Assembly: GCA_016716435.1 (NCBI GenBank)
Contig: JADJWI010000001.1
Location: forward strand, 372,001-436,000
Direction: 5' to 3'
Length of the DNA stretch: 64,000 bases
From: Acidobacteriota bacterium
Lineage (GTDB): Bacteria > Acidobacteriota > Blastocatellia > Pyrinomonadales > Pyrinomonadaceae
Shown here: piece after piece, positions 24,891 through 34,140 of the stretch
Position numbering within the stretch: the first letter of the stretch is position 1
How the letters are laid out: the number at the start of each line of letters is the position of its first letter
The notes under the pieces: model-generated
Databases searched by the model: none
The model's input: the letters and a program-made list of their open reading frames with translations, nothing else
What the model was told of the DNA's origin: nothing
Translations under genes and position numbers: made by a program

Positions 24891-24977
24891 TCTCCGGCGT
24901 GCTGAAACAATGTGCAAAATGCTAAAAGTCGCGATGTTACAAAGACTTGAACGATTTAACATCGGCGAAATCCGCCG

Positions 24978-25002
24978 CTTTTCCACAGATTGTGTGGAAA
25001 AG
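24978..25002. promoter_or_regulatory. Perfect inverted repeat of DnaA-box-like TTTTCCACA
   Basis: CTTTTCCACA (24978-24987) and TGTGGAAAAG (24993-25002) are perfect inverted copies around GATTG. TTTTCCACA differs from the DnaA-box consensus TTATCCACA at one position. It lies about 90 bp upstream of comEA and could be an operator or a pair of weak DnaA sites. A two-box pair is too little for an origin. Confidence 0.35.
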
Positions 25003-25082
25003 GTTCAACGCCCAATAAAAACCCGAAAGCTCAAGAATGACGGGCCGCACTCATCTCTCCGATCTCGGCGAATATCTCCGTG

Positions 25083-25136
25083 CTCTCTGCGTTTTGCTCT
25101 CTTCAACGCAGAGCTCGCTGAGAATTCCGCAGAGAG
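25083..25136. repeat. CTCTCTGCG inverted repeat between ftsK and comEA
   Basis: CTCTCTGCG (25083-25091) is inverted at 25128-25136 (CGCAGAGAG), with a further CGCAGAG in between at 25107-25113. The stretch is non-coding and looks like a dispersed intergenic repeat. It lies just after the ftsK stop at 25149. Confidence 0.4.
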
Positions 25137-25148
25137 AGCAGAGAAGCG

Positions 25149-27560
25149 TCACAATCCCTCTTTCATTTCCATCATCTCGGAAAGCTCTTCGAATGCTTTT
25201 GGCAGGACGGGGCGGGCACGTGCGGCACCGTCCATTTCTCCGACGTAGCCCCGTGCGACCATCGCATCAAGTATCCCCGCCGCGCGGCCGTAGCCGATCT
25301 TCAAGTGTCGTTGCAGCAGCGACGTTGACCCGCGCTTTGCATTCACAACGACTTTCAGAGCATCCCAGAAAAGCGGGTCGTTGGTCGAGGGGTGCTCGCC
25401 CGCCTCGGCCGCCATTTCTTCTTCGCTCTTTGTCACGGTCGGGTCATACTCGGGCTCGCCGTAGGTCTTCACATGTTCTACGATCCGAGCGATCTCTTTC
25501 TCGTCAACATAGGCACCGTGGACGCGGATCACCTGCGACGTCGCCGGCGGCAGGAAGAGCATATCGCCGCGGCCGAGGAGCGACTCGGCACCGTTGCCAT
25601 CGATGATCGTCCGGCTATCTACCTTTGAAGAAACGCGGAACGAGATCCGTGCCGGAAAGTTTGCTTTGATCAGTCCGGTGATGACATCTACCGAAGGCCG
25701 CTGCGTCGCCAGCACTAGGTGAATCCCGACCGCCCGAGCCATCTGTGCCAGCCGCGTAATATACGTCTCGACCTGCTTGCCGGCGACCATCATCAGGTCG
25801 GCAAGTTCGTCGATAATGATGACGAAATACGGCAGCGTCTCGTGCGGATTGCCTTCGTCGTCAAACTGCTTCGCCGCGTTCCGCCTTTTGGCCTCGGCGT
25901 TGTAGCCCTCGATGTTGCGAACGGCATATCCGGCCAACCGCTTGTAGCGGTTCTCCATTTCGCGGACCGCCCAGTGGAGCGCGTTCGCGGCCTCTTTCGG
26001 CTCGGTGATGATCGGCACGCGGAGGTGCGGAATATCCGCATAGAGCCCGAGCTCAAGCCGCTTCGGGTCAACCATTATGAACTTCACGTCCTCGGGCGTC
26101 GCCTTGTAGAGCATTGAGACGATCAGCGAGTTTACGCCGACCGATTTTCCCGCACCGGTCGCACCGGCGATCAGCAAGTGGGGCATCTTTGCGAGGTCGG
26201 TTACGTAGTTCTCGCCGGAGATGGTCTTGCCGAGCGCGATGGTAAGCGGCGATTGTGATCTCTTGAACTGCGGCGATTCTATGACGTCACGGAGAAAGAT
26301 CGTTTCGCGGTCATGGTTCGGCACTTCGATGCCGACGTGGGCGGTGCCCGGAATACGGTCGATGCGGATCGACTCGGCCTCAAGTGCCAGGCAAAGGTCG
26401 TCTGCGAGGCCGGTAATCCGCGAGTATTTGACGCCCGCATCCGGCTTGAACTGAAATGTTGTAACGACCGGCCCCGGCGAGTATCGGCTGACCGATCCAG
26501 CAACATTAAACTCACGTGATTTCTCGCCGATCATTACCGCGAGGTCGCGAAGCCGAGCATCGTTGTGGGCGATCCGGGGCGGTGCCGGATTTAGCAATTC
26601 CGAACTCGGCAGCGTGTAGCCCTCCTTCCCGACCACCTTCTTTTCTTCCGGCGGCTTCGGCTCGGCTTCTTCGGCGGGCTTCTGCTCCGACTCGTCAGCG
26701 GCTGCGGCGGCCTCGATGCGTTCCTCGGTCTTCATCGCCCGCGTCTTCTTTGCCGGTTTTTCGAGGATCGTTGCGGGAACGGGATCGCCGATCAAGGTAT
26801 CGGGAATCGGGACCGTCGGCGGTTCTACTGATGAAGGTTGTTCGCGAAGCTCGCGTCGGCGTTGGGCCCGCTCGAGCGCCGCGTCGTGCCGCTGACGGCG
26901 TACCAAGCTCCTTCGCTCGAACCACTCGCGTACTCGCGTTTTGAGATTTTGGATCGGCAGATCGAATGTCGCAAGCAGCCATTCGAATGAGAAATTTGAA
27001 ATGAGCAGCACCGACGCCGTCAGCATGGCGATGAGAACGATAAGCGTCCCAGTCGTCCCGATCATCTTTGCCGCGAGGAACGGGAAAGCGCCGCCGAGAA
27101 CGCCGCCGTAGCTCGGCTCGATCATATAGCCGAGCCCCGAGACCGCGAGCACGATCAACGCATAGCCAACCCCGCGTGCGACCGTCGGCCGCAGGCCCAC
27201 CGAGCGGAATACCCGCCAGGCAATGAAAGCCAGCAGCGGAGGAAGAAAATATGCGGTAAGCCCGACGGCGCTTATCAGAATTGCTGAGAGATTGGCTCCG
27301 ACAACGCCGATCCAGTTTTGTGTTGCCCGCCCCTGGCCGTGGCCGGTGGAGATGATCGAACGGTCGTCCGGACTTCCGGTCACAAGGCTAAGAAAAACGA
27401 GAACCGCCAACGCGACCAAGCCGACGGCAACGACCTCATTAAGCCGCGAACGCTCCTGCGGCTTCGCCCCTCGCTTTTTGATCAGCGTCGAGCCGTCGGC
27501 GAGACAATAGTTCATCTCGTCGTCGGTATATTCCTTCTTGCATTTCGGGCAGATCTTCAT
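25149..27560 (-). CDS. ftsK: FtsK/SpoIIIE DNA translocase with an N-terminal zinc-ribbon
   Basis: FtsK pumps chromosomal DNA through the closing division septum. The first 25 residues are unusual: MKICPKCKKEYTDDEMNYCL contains C-x2-C and a third Cys of a small zinc ribbon, a fourth ligand not being obvious. Four membrane helices follow at about 50-190, then a charged linker (EQKPAEEAEPKPPEEKK). The motor follows, with the Walker A motif GATGAGKSVGVNSL, Walker B region YFVIIIDELADLMM and ATQRPSVDVITGLIKANFPARI. The C-terminal gamma winged-helix domain (STSLLQRHLKIGYGRAAGILD) recognises KOPS-type sequences. At 803 aa it is close to SpoIIIE in size. It is the last gene of lnt-VOC-prfB-ftsK. Confidence 0.94.
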   Translation of the reverse strand: MKICPKCKKEYTDDEMNYCLADGSTLIKKRGAKPQERSRLNEVVAVGLVALAVLVFLSLVTGSPDDRSIISTGHGQGRATQNWIGVVGANLSAILISAVGLTAYFLPPLLAFIAWRVFRSVGLRPTVARGVGYALIVLAVSGLGYMIEPSYGGVLGGAFPFLAAKMIGTTGTLIVLIAMLTASVLLISNFSFEWLLATFDLPIQNLKTRVREWFERRSLVRRQRHDAALERAQRRRELREQPSSVEPPTVPIPDTLIGDPVPATILEKPAKKTRAMKTEERIEAAAAADESEQKPAEEAEPKPPEEKKVVGKEGYTLPSSELLNPAPPRIAHNDARLRDLAVMIGEKSREFNVAGSVSRYSPGPVVTTFQFKPDAGVKYSRITGLADDLCLALEAESIRIDRIPGTAHVGIEVPNHDRETIFLRDVIESPQFKRSQSPLTIALGKTISGENYVTDLAKMPHLLIAGATGAGKSVGVNSLIVSMLYKATPEDVKFIMVDPKRLELGLYADIPHLRVPIITEPKEAANALHWAVREMENRYKRLAGYAVRNIEGYNAEAKRRNAAKQFDDEGNPHETLPYFVIIIDELADLMMVAGKQVETYITRLAQMARAVGIHLVLATQRPSVDVITGLIKANFPARISFRVSSKVDSRTIIDGNGAESLLGRGDMLFLPPATSQVIRVHGAYVDEKEIARIVEHVKTYGEPEYDPTVTKSEEEMAAEAGEHPSTNDPLFWDALKVVVNAKRGSTSLLQRHLKIGYGRAAGILDAMVARGYVGEMDGAARARPVLPKAFEELSEMMEMKEGL

Positions 27561-27576
27561 TTGCCGATCGCGTTCG

Positions 27577-28693
27577 CTAAGCCGGTGCGGGGCCCTTGAT
27601 CCCCTTTTTGAACATCAGGAATTCCTTAATGAAAGGGTCGATCTCGCCGCCGAGCACAGCTTCGACATCAGTTTCCTCGAGCTTTGTCCGCGTGTCCTTC
27701 ACAAGCCGGTACGGATGCAGGACGTAGTTGCGGATCTGCGACCCAAACGAGATGTCCATCTTTGTTGCCTCGAGTTCGGCGGCATCCGAGCGGCGTCGAT
27801 CGAGCTCGAGTTCGTATAGCTTAGACCTCAGCACCTGCATCGCGACCATTCGGTTTTGCAGCTGCGACCGCTGATTCTGGCAGGTTACCACAATTCCGGA
27901 GGGCATATGAGTTATCCTGACGGCGCTGTCGGTCACGTTAACGTGCTGCCCGCCCGCTCCGGATGACCGATAGGTATCAACTCGGAGGTCCTTATCATCG
28001 ATGTTGACCTCGATATTCTCGTCGATCTCCGGCGAAACGAACATCGAAGCGAACGAGGTCTCGCGGCTTCCACCCGAATTGAACGGCGATATGCGAACCA
28101 GCCGGTGAACGCCGGCCTCGGCCGATAACAACCCATAGGCATAATCGCCCTCGACCCGGAATGTCGCCGACTTTATCCCGGCCTCGCTTCCCGTCTGTTC
28201 ATCGATCAAATCGACCTTAAACCCGCGCCGCTCCGCCCAGCGGATATACATCCTCAGCAGCATCTGGGCAAAGTCCTGTGCGTCCGTTCCGCCGGCTCCG
28301 GCCTGGATCGAGCAGATGGCGTTGTTTGCGTCCGTCTCGCCCGAGAGCAGGCTTTCCGTCTCCGCGGTCGTTACGTCGCGGTCGAGCTTTTCGATCAGCG
28401 TGGCAAGCTCGCCGGCCGAGGCTTCATCGGTCTCTGCAAATTCGAAAAGTACCTCGGCGTCCGAAATGCCGGTCTCAAAATCTTTCTGCTGGCCGAGAGC
28501 TTTCTCAACCCGGCTCCGCTGCTGCACAAACCGCTGCGCACCGGCTTGGTCATCCCAAAAGCCCGGTTCCGAGATCCTGTCCTCAAGTTCTGCTAGTTCT
28601 CTCTGCTTGGCGGGTGCGTCAAAGAAACCTCCCGAGTTGGAGGACCTTCTCTTTTATTTCGTCGTATTTTGTTCTGAGTTCCTGTAATTCCAT
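27577..28693 (-). CDS. prfB: Peptide chain release factor 2 with programmed +1 frameshift
   Basis: RF2 ends translation at UGA and UAA. Translation starts at ATG 28693, giving MELQELRTKYDEIKEKVLQL and then GRFL before an in-frame TGA at 28621-28619. The mRNA around it reads GGGAGGTTT-CTT-TGA-C, the classic SD-like sequence plus slippery CTT-TGA. A +1 shift there continues as DAPAKQRELAELEDRI and joins the long frame. The full product is about 371 aa, matching the family (about 365). The stop-codon recognition motif SPF is in RISPFNSGG, and the GGQ motif is in SGAGGQHVNV. The frameshift autoregulates RF2 level. The ftsK ATG lies 16 bp downstream. Confidence 0.96.
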
Positions 28694-28712
28694 TTTGTTT
28701 GCGTCGTTCGAT

Positions 28713-29087
28713 TTAGCCGGCCTCTGAGCCTGTATTTTGCCCGATCCAGAGCCGGTTTCCGTCCGGGTCGTCGAGCCGGAACTCGGTCAGGCCGTAAAAG
28801 GTCGTTTCGAGGTCCGGGATGTCGATCCCATTCGAACGTACCTGAGCATGATAGCCTACGATGTCGCTCGGATAAAGATAGAGCACACCGGTCCGCGGCA
28901 TTCCCGGATGCGGGTTGATCGATTGGTCGATCATCAGCCGGCAATCGCCGAACCTCAGCATCGCCCACCGCCATTCGTCATTGCGGTTCTCAACCTCGAA
29001 CCCGAGCTTCCCATAAAATTCGACACTACGTGCGATATTCGCCACCGGCAGCATCGGAATCAGCCGTTCCATTTTCATCTTGACCAA
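28713..29087 (-). CDS. VOC-family (glyoxalase/bleomycin-resistance-like) protein
   Basis: This 124-aa protein is a single vicinal-oxygen-chelate unit pair: LIPMLPVANIARSVEFYGKLGFEV (first beta-alpha-beta module) and HAQVRSNGIDIPDLETTFYGLTEFRLDDPDGNRLWIG (second module). The D-P-D-G-N-x-L-x-I ending is typical of the bleomycin-resistance-like branch. The usual first-strand His and central metal-binding residues are not clearly present, so the metal enzyme activity is uncertain. It sits between lnt (21-bp gap) and prfB (19-bp gap) in one operon, and no functional link is obvious. Confidence 0.8.
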   Translation of the reverse strand: MVKMKMERLIPMLPVANIARSVEFYGKLGFEVENRNDEWRWAMLRFGDCRLMIDQSINPHPGMPRTGVLYLYPSDIVGYHAQVRSNGIDIPDLETTFYGLTEFRLDDPDGNRLWIGQNTGSEAG

Positions 29088-29108
29088 CCTCGACCGTTGA
29101 ATGTATTT

Positions 29109-30806
29109 CTACGACGCCGCGGCTTCCGCATTGGCCCTCTTTCGGAACGCCCCAAACGCAAGTAGTGCTAAGGTCACCACCGCGCAAAGCCATGCGAACC
29201 AGTCGCCGTATTTCACATAGAACGTCTGCGAGCCGTCGGAAGTTGCAAAGGTCCAGACCCGCGTGTCTTCCTGGTAAACCGGTGCCGGGTCGCGGACCTC
29301 GCCGCGTTCGGTTATATAGGCCGTAATGCCGACATTGGTTACCCGGAGCAGCGGCCGGTTCGTTTCCACCGCCCGGAAGACCGCGTTTGCCAGATGCTGC
29401 CGCAAAATGGGTGTCGGCCCGAGATAGCCGTCGTTGGTCATCTCGATCAGCACATCCGCGCCGCCGCGGACGTACTCGCGCCCGAGCTGGCCAAAGTGCG
29501 ACTCGAAGCAGATCATCACGCCCGCCTTCCCGGTTCCGATCGGCAATAGCTCATAATCCTGCCCCTGAGAAAAGCTCCCGACAAATGCCGGCACAACCGA
29601 CGCGAGCGGCTCCGGCACGAACTCGCCGAACGGCACCAGATAGATCTTGTCATACTGGGCCACCTCGCCGCCCTTCGGCCCGACCAGCACCGCCGAGTTA
29701 AAGAATTTCCCGTCCGCATGGTTTGGCTCGGCCGAATTGAATAGCACCGAAACGTTATTCCGCCGGGCAAAACCATCGATGAACTCCCGCGTCTCGCGGT
29801 CCGATTCGTACATAAAGTTCATCGGCGATTCGGGGAAGATAACAGTTGTCAGTTCTTGGTTGTCAGTTGTCAGTTTGCCGAGTTCCGCCTCCGCCATCCG
29901 CACATGCCGCTCCCGCAAATCTTGCCACTTTTCATACGTCAGCCCGGACATCGGAACATTCGGCTGGATCGCAACGACCCTCGCGGAGACATCTGACGGT
30001 TCCGAGCTTAGAGAGCCAAATTCATAGACCGAAGCAAAGATCATTGACAAGATCGTCAACAAGATCAACGGAAGAAAGATCGATGCGACTATTGGAAGCC
30101 GAACATCGACCTCGGGAACCTCCCACGCTTGATCTGCAGCACGCGAATCAATGAACACGAGCGGCCCAATCAATCCATAGAGAACGACTATGAAGATCGG
30201 AGCCTTCTTCGGGTCGTTCATATATTGCCGACGGCCCGAAAGAACAAAAGCGATGAACGATGATCCGATCAGCACAGCACCCGAGGTTATAAGTACTCCA
30301 CCAATCTGGGCAAACTTAAGTCCGAACCCACTGAACGCCTGCGAATACCCGATCGCGTTCCAGTTGTTCCCCGTTAGCCAGTAGCGAAGGAACTCGGTGA
30401 AGACCCAAACGAACGGAGCCGCGAGCATTGCGACCGATCCGAACCGGCGAAGCAAGAACGCCATTATCGCCGCAAAGATCCCCGGAAATACCCCGACGAT
30501 CATGCAAACGATCAGCAGCAAAAAGTAAGCAACGATTGGCGGGAATCCGGCGTAGGTTATCGGGGCAAAAGTCAGCCACCAGCAAGTCCCGAAAAAGAAG
30601 ACGAGCCCGAATGTCCATCCGACCGTAAACGCCCGCCGCGAAGATCCCTTTTCTCGATCTATCGCCGCGAGCAGCGGAACCAGAGCGACCCAAGCGAGAT
30701 ACCAGAGCTCGAAATCAGGAAACGCGAGCACAAGCAAGACGCCGCCCGTTGCCGCGAGCAGCAAGCTCCGGACATCCGGGATAAAGGCTTTGAACCACTT
30801 TAGCAC
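29109..30806 (-). CDS. lnt: Apolipoprotein N-acyltransferase
   Basis: Lnt adds the third acyl chain to the N-terminal Cys of lipoproteins in the inner membrane. The N-terminal half has about six membrane helices (LLLAATGGVLLVLAFPDFEL first). The carbon-nitrogen hydrolase domain carries the Glu-Lys-Cys triad: Glu in VIFPESPMNF, Lys in YDKIYLVPFGEFVP and Cys in GVMICFESHFGQ. A last membrane helix closes the protein. The length of 565 aa is slightly long. A short heptad-repeat insertion codes LTTDNQELTT just before the catalytic Glu (see the repeat entry). Its presence agrees with the many lipobox proteins in this window. It is the first gene of a four-gene operon. Confidence 0.92.
   Translation of the reverse strand: MLKWFKAFIPDVRSLLLAATGGVLLVLAFPDFELWYLAWVALVPLLAAIDREKGSSRRAFTVGWTFGLVFFFGTCWWLTFAPITYAGFPPIVAYFLLLIVCMIVGVFPGIFAAIMAFLLRRFGSVAMLAAPFVWVFTEFLRYWLTGNNWNAIGYSQAFSGFGLKFAQIGGVLITSGAVLIGSSFIAFVLSGRRQYMNDPKKAPIFIVVLYGLIGPLVFIDSRAADQAWEVPEVDVRLPIVASIFLPLILLTILSMIFASVYEFGSLSSEPSDVSARVVAIQPNVPMSGLTYEKWQDLRERHVRMAEAELGKLTTDNQELTTVIFPESPMNFMYESDRETREFIDGFARRNNVSVLFNSAEPNHADGKFFNSAVLVGPKGGEVAQYDKIYLVPFGEFVPEPLASVVPAFVGSFSQGQDYELLPIGTGKAGVMICFESHFGQLGREYVRGGADVLIEMTNDGYLGPTPILRQHLANAVFRAVETNRPLLRVTNVGITAYITERGEVRDPAPVYQEDTRVWTFATSDGSQTFYVKYGDWFAWLCAVVTLALLAFGAFRKRANAEAAAS
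29843..29876. repeat. Heptad repeat (AGTTGTC-type) inside the lnt coding sequence
   Basis: Within lnt the plus strand reads AGTTGTC, AGTTCTTGGTTGTC, AGTTGTC, AGT, that is, heptamers of the same kind as those found in intergenic regions here. On the coding strand it encodes LTTDNQELTT, directly before the strand with the catalytic Glu. It appears to be an in-frame expansion or insertion of an otherwise intergenic repeat. Confidence 0.6.
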
Positions 30807-31420
30807 TCAGCCGAGTTTAGCAAACTTCCCTCGCCCGCTAAACTTTTCTGCTGGAATATCGATGGATTTCACCGTGATTCACTTCGTTCAAACTGACACG
30901 ACGCCCTTCGTCACAAATCCAAAATTTGTCAGAGCCCGCGTGACAATTTTCGTCAACCGGCGTTTGAGACGCGATCGGCATCGTTCAAATTGAAATGCTT
31001 TCCGTCAAACCGCGCACAAGTGCCCGCGAACACAATGAATACCTGCAGGTTTCCAGCACATTCGCAGAAAACCTTTATTTTTATTGTGTTTACGGTGATT
31101 TAAAAGAGGGTGAGCCCGGCTTTTCGGCCGGGCTCATAAAGGAAGGACAACTGAAGGAACGCTCGGAAGGTTATCAAGCACAGTGGCAAACCGCGCTCGG
31201 AGAAGTGATGGCGGCGGGGTCCTGATCCCTTGATCAAGCTGGCCGCTATTCTCTAATGCACGCCGCGTGCCACAACCTGCACCTTGACCCAAATTCGTTC
31301 TTTCAATATTAAATAATTCCCGTAAACGTCTGCACTGTCATGACTTAGAGACTTCACACATCGTTCAAAACGATCAACCCCTGCGATCTTGCCGCTCCAT
31401 TCTCGTGCGTATCGCTTGCA
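30807..31420. other. 614-bp intergenic region with a strong hairpin and the shared 26-nt motif
   Basis: No convincing gene is present between lnt and the TPR gene. A plus-strand frame at 30995-31225 is open, but it spans a perfect hairpin. That hairpin is TGAGCCCGGC (31111-31120) with GCCGGGCTCA (31127-31136) and loop TTTTCG. Nine bases later lies the motif GGACAACTGAAG...AACGC...CGGAAGG at 31145-31170. It matches 20586-20611 at 23 of 26 positions. The region could carry an untranslated RNA. The remaining sequence (31230-31420) shows nothing recognisable. Confidence 0.4.
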
Positions 31421-33214
31421 CTATTTGGAACATCGCTCGGCAAGCCTCTGTAGAGAACTGACCTCCGAGTTCTCTCCGTCGATCACAGCGGCCGATGCGG
31501 CAAAGGTTCGAGCCTGCTGGCAGTCGCCGCGTTCAAGATAAATGCGGCCGAGAGCTACGTGGGCATCAAGCAAACGGTTGTCCCAGAAAAGAGCGGTCTT
31601 CATTGCGCTCGTCGCCTGGTCGCGGTCGCCGCGACGAAGGTGTATCTTGCCGAGTATCAAATAGCTCTCGGCGCTCATCGGCTCGCTGACCAGAACGCGG
31701 CGAATCGTCTCCATCGCCTTGTCGTCCTCGCCGGCCTGATATTCCTTCTTCGCCTGTGCAAGCAGTGTCTCCGTGCTGCTGATGGGCCGAGCGACCGGCG
31801 TCGCTTCCCGCTGGCTTAGCACGACGGAGACAAAATCTTTTCTCTGCGGCTGCACTACGCGGAGCTTCATATCCGTGATGGCCTTCGCCCGCGCCCAATC
31901 GCGTTCAAGCGTTGCGTATCGGTTCCCGGCTGCCAGATGCGTTCGGGCCAGGTTATCGACATCTGCCGCAGTTTCGTCCTTTAGCTCGCCGAGTGTCTTG
32001 GCAAGTATGTAAAATGCCTCGCCGTCCTTCGGCGCCGCCGCGACGAGCTCCTTCAGATATTCCGCTGCCGAGGTGTAAGTGCCATTGAGGAAATGAGCGA
32101 ACGAAAGATTGAACTTGATCGCCAGGTCGTCGTCGGCATTTGCATGTGCCTTTTCAAGAAACGCGACGCCCTCGGCGAGTAGTGCCGCCTGCCGAGCCTC
32201 ATCACGCTTCTCCGCCTGCGAAGCCTGAACCGCGATCGCCCCGAGCATGTTGTAAAGGCTCGTGATCTTAAGTTCCTCCGATAGCGGCCGCAGCACGGCG
32301 AGTGCCTGGTCGAAATCCGACTGCTGCCAGCGGATAACGCCCATGTAAAACGACGCCTCGGCATAAGCCTCATCGTTGCAGTTCGCCGGCCGGTTCTCGC
32401 CACGAGCCCGTTCGGTGCAGGCCTGTTCGGTATTGACCACCCGCTGGAAGGCGTCGATCGCCTCGCCGAACTTCCTTTGGCCATAATGAAGATGCCCGAG
32501 TTCGAGCGCCGCCTCGGTAAATTCGCCCGCCGCGCCGGAATCGGCATGGAGCCTAAGCGCGTTCTTGAAAAAGTTCTCGCGAAACATCGGGTCTTGCGTA
32601 AGCAAACCCTTGATGTATGCCTCAAACGCCCGAGCCGGGACCTTCGTCGCCGTCTCGATCATCTGATTTTGCGAGAATGGCAACGCCTTGTCCCGCTGAT
32701 ACAGCACCTGATAAGCGATCTGTCCCTGCATCGTTTGCAGGTTCCCGAGGGCATCATTGAGCGCGATGTCGCGGGTGATCCGCCGGCCGTCCGGCAGGTC
32801 TTCGCTCAGAAAGCGGCCTTCATTGACGCGGATGACGCGAGCGGTAACGTTGATCGTCGCGGCCAGGTCGTCCTGTGCCGGAATGATCGTGTACTTGCCG
32901 GAAACGAGCAGCGTCGCATTGCTCTCGCGGGCGAGCCGGAGCGATGTTGCAAGGCTCGGGATGCTCGCCAGCGGCACGCGAAGCCGCTGCTGGATCATCT
33001 TCCGCTCGCTGTTTGAAACGACCGCAAGCCCCGGAACCTGCAGAAGCTCGGAAAGCGAAAGCGCAAAGCTCTCGCCGATCCAATTGAACTCCGCCTTGTT
33101 CGAAACATTCTCAAACGGCATGACCATCACCGAATCAGTAACCCGCTGTTGGCCAAACGCACCGGCCGCGGCCACCAGGACCACCGCAAAACTTAATAAG
33201 AACCGCTTTCGCAT
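31421..33214 (-). CDS. Secreted protein with TolB-like N-terminal domain and TPR repeats
   Basis: A signal peptide (MRKRFLLSFAVVLVAAAGAFG) is followed by VMVMPFENVSNKAEFNWIGESFALSLSELL, the start of a TolB-N/FlgO-like domain. The NATLLVSGKYTI and INVTARVIRVNEGRFLSE strands of that domain come next, at about 25-165. From about residue 200 there are several TPR units, including FTEAALELGHLHYGQRKFGEAID, then ATAKTL-like EAFYILAKTLGEL, and the last units RGDRDQATSAMKTALFWDNRLL and YLERGDCQQARTF. This arrangement is seen in scaffold proteins of envelope regulatory systems, but the precise role is unknown. It is monocistronic and lies 87 bp from tRNA-Glu. Confidence 0.75.
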   Translation of the reverse strand: MRKRFLLSFAVVLVAAAGAFGQQRVTDSVMVMPFENVSNKAEFNWIGESFALSLSELLQVPGLAVVSNSERKMIQQRLRVPLASIPSLATSLRLARESNATLLVSGKYTIIPAQDDLAATINVTARVIRVNEGRFLSEDLPDGRRITRDIALNDALGNLQTMQGQIAYQVLYQRDKALPFSQNQMIETATKVPARAFEAYIKGLLTQDPMFRENFFKNALRLHADSGAAGEFTEAALELGHLHYGQRKFGEAIDAFQRVVNTEQACTERARGENRPANCNDEAYAEASFYMGVIRWQQSDFDQALAVLRPLSEELKITSLYNMLGAIAVQASQAEKRDEARQAALLAEGVAFLEKAHANADDDLAIKFNLSFAHFLNGTYTSAAEYLKELVAAAPKDGEAFYILAKTLGELKDETAADVDNLARTHLAAGNRYATLERDWARAKAITDMKLRVVQPQRKDFVSVVLSQREATPVARPISSTETLLAQAKKEYQAGEDDKAMETIRRVLVSEPMSAESYLILGKIHLRRGDRDQATSAMKTALFWDNRLLDAHVALGRIYLERGDCQQARTFAASAAVIDGENSEVSSLQRLAERCSK

Positions 33215-33301
33215 AACACTTAAGTATAAAATAAAAAGTTCGCTTGTTGTGCAAGCGAACTCGGAATCAAACCATTATGATGTCGAAACTCTAAATAAAG
33301 A

Positions 33302-33377
33302 TGGTATCCGGTACGGGATTTGAACCCGTGTTGCCGCCGTGAAAGGGCGGTGTCCTAGACCCCTAGACGAACCGGAC
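33302..33377 (-). tRNA. tRNA-Glu (anticodon TTC)
   Basis: On the minus strand the 76-nt sequence starts GTCCGGTTCGTC, has the anticodon stem-loop CGCCC-TTTCACG-type around CTTTCAC (anticodon TTC), a T arm with GGGTTCAAATCCC and a 3' ACCGGAT-A-CCA end. The acceptor stem pairs GTCCGGT with ACCGGAT, with a G-T first pair. The CCA end is encoded. Confidence 0.93.
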
Positions 33378-33447
33378 ACGATTTTCGCCCCAAAAAGAGC
33401 GAATGAGAAGGATACCAATCCGCGATTTTCCTTGTCAAACCTGTGGT

Positions 33448-33475
33448 CGTGAATCGTAAATCGTAAATCGTGAAT
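33448..33475. repeat. Heptad tandem repeat CGTRAAT x4
   Basis: Four consecutive heptamers read CGTGAAT, CGTAAAT, CGTAAAT, CGTGAAT. Confidence 0.85.
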
Positions 33476-33671
33476 AGGGGACCGTGTTCGGGATGGAGGG
33501 AATTTGTTGGGAAACTCCCCTCCGCTGGAGGGGTGGTCGCCGCTTCCGCGGACGGGGTGGTAAAACATTTTGAGGCCGGCACGTAAGTAAGGGCGGTTCA
33601 TCCGATGCCGTTTTCACCTGATCGCTGACCACACAGGCGGAAACCCGACCCGTAGGTAGGGTGTCGATTGG

Positions 33672-33706
<35 letters not shown>

Positions 33707-34140
33707 ATTATGATATCTGGAATCCGGTTGCGGAAGCTCGCGCGTCAGCAAGGGCTTAACTACCAAGGCAATATTCCCACTAAGGAAGTCCAAACTCCGA
33801 AACTCATACTCTGTGCGGCTTCCGTCTGCGCATTCTGTGGTAGTGGTTTTCTCTAAGACCACAGAATTCACAGACGAAACCCACAGACGGCACCGACAAA
33901 CTTCCGGTTTTCTCCTTTTCTTCTTCCATGGTGAAGAATGTCCAAGCCCGATGCCACCTTCTTCAACATCGATGACAGGCCGGCTGAAGCCCGCACCCCG
34001 AACTTCGCAACTTCGCAACCTTCCAAACCTCCCGTTTCATCCATTTCTTCCATTGGTGCATTGTGTCGGCTTAAGAAAATGGTTAGCAGTTATTGCGGGG
34101 TTTTACCAACGCGGAGCCCGCAGAAGGTGGTGAGCACTGA

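Noticed and set aside
24978..25002. Replication origin
   Set aside because: Only two DnaA-like boxes are present, with no AT-rich unwinding region and no dnaA or dnaN nearby.
30995..31225. 76-codon frame in the lnt-TPR gap
   Set aside because: It runs through a perfect 10-bp hairpin and the shared 26-nt motif; no start signal and no family. It is treated as non-coding, though a coding use of the motif is not excluded.
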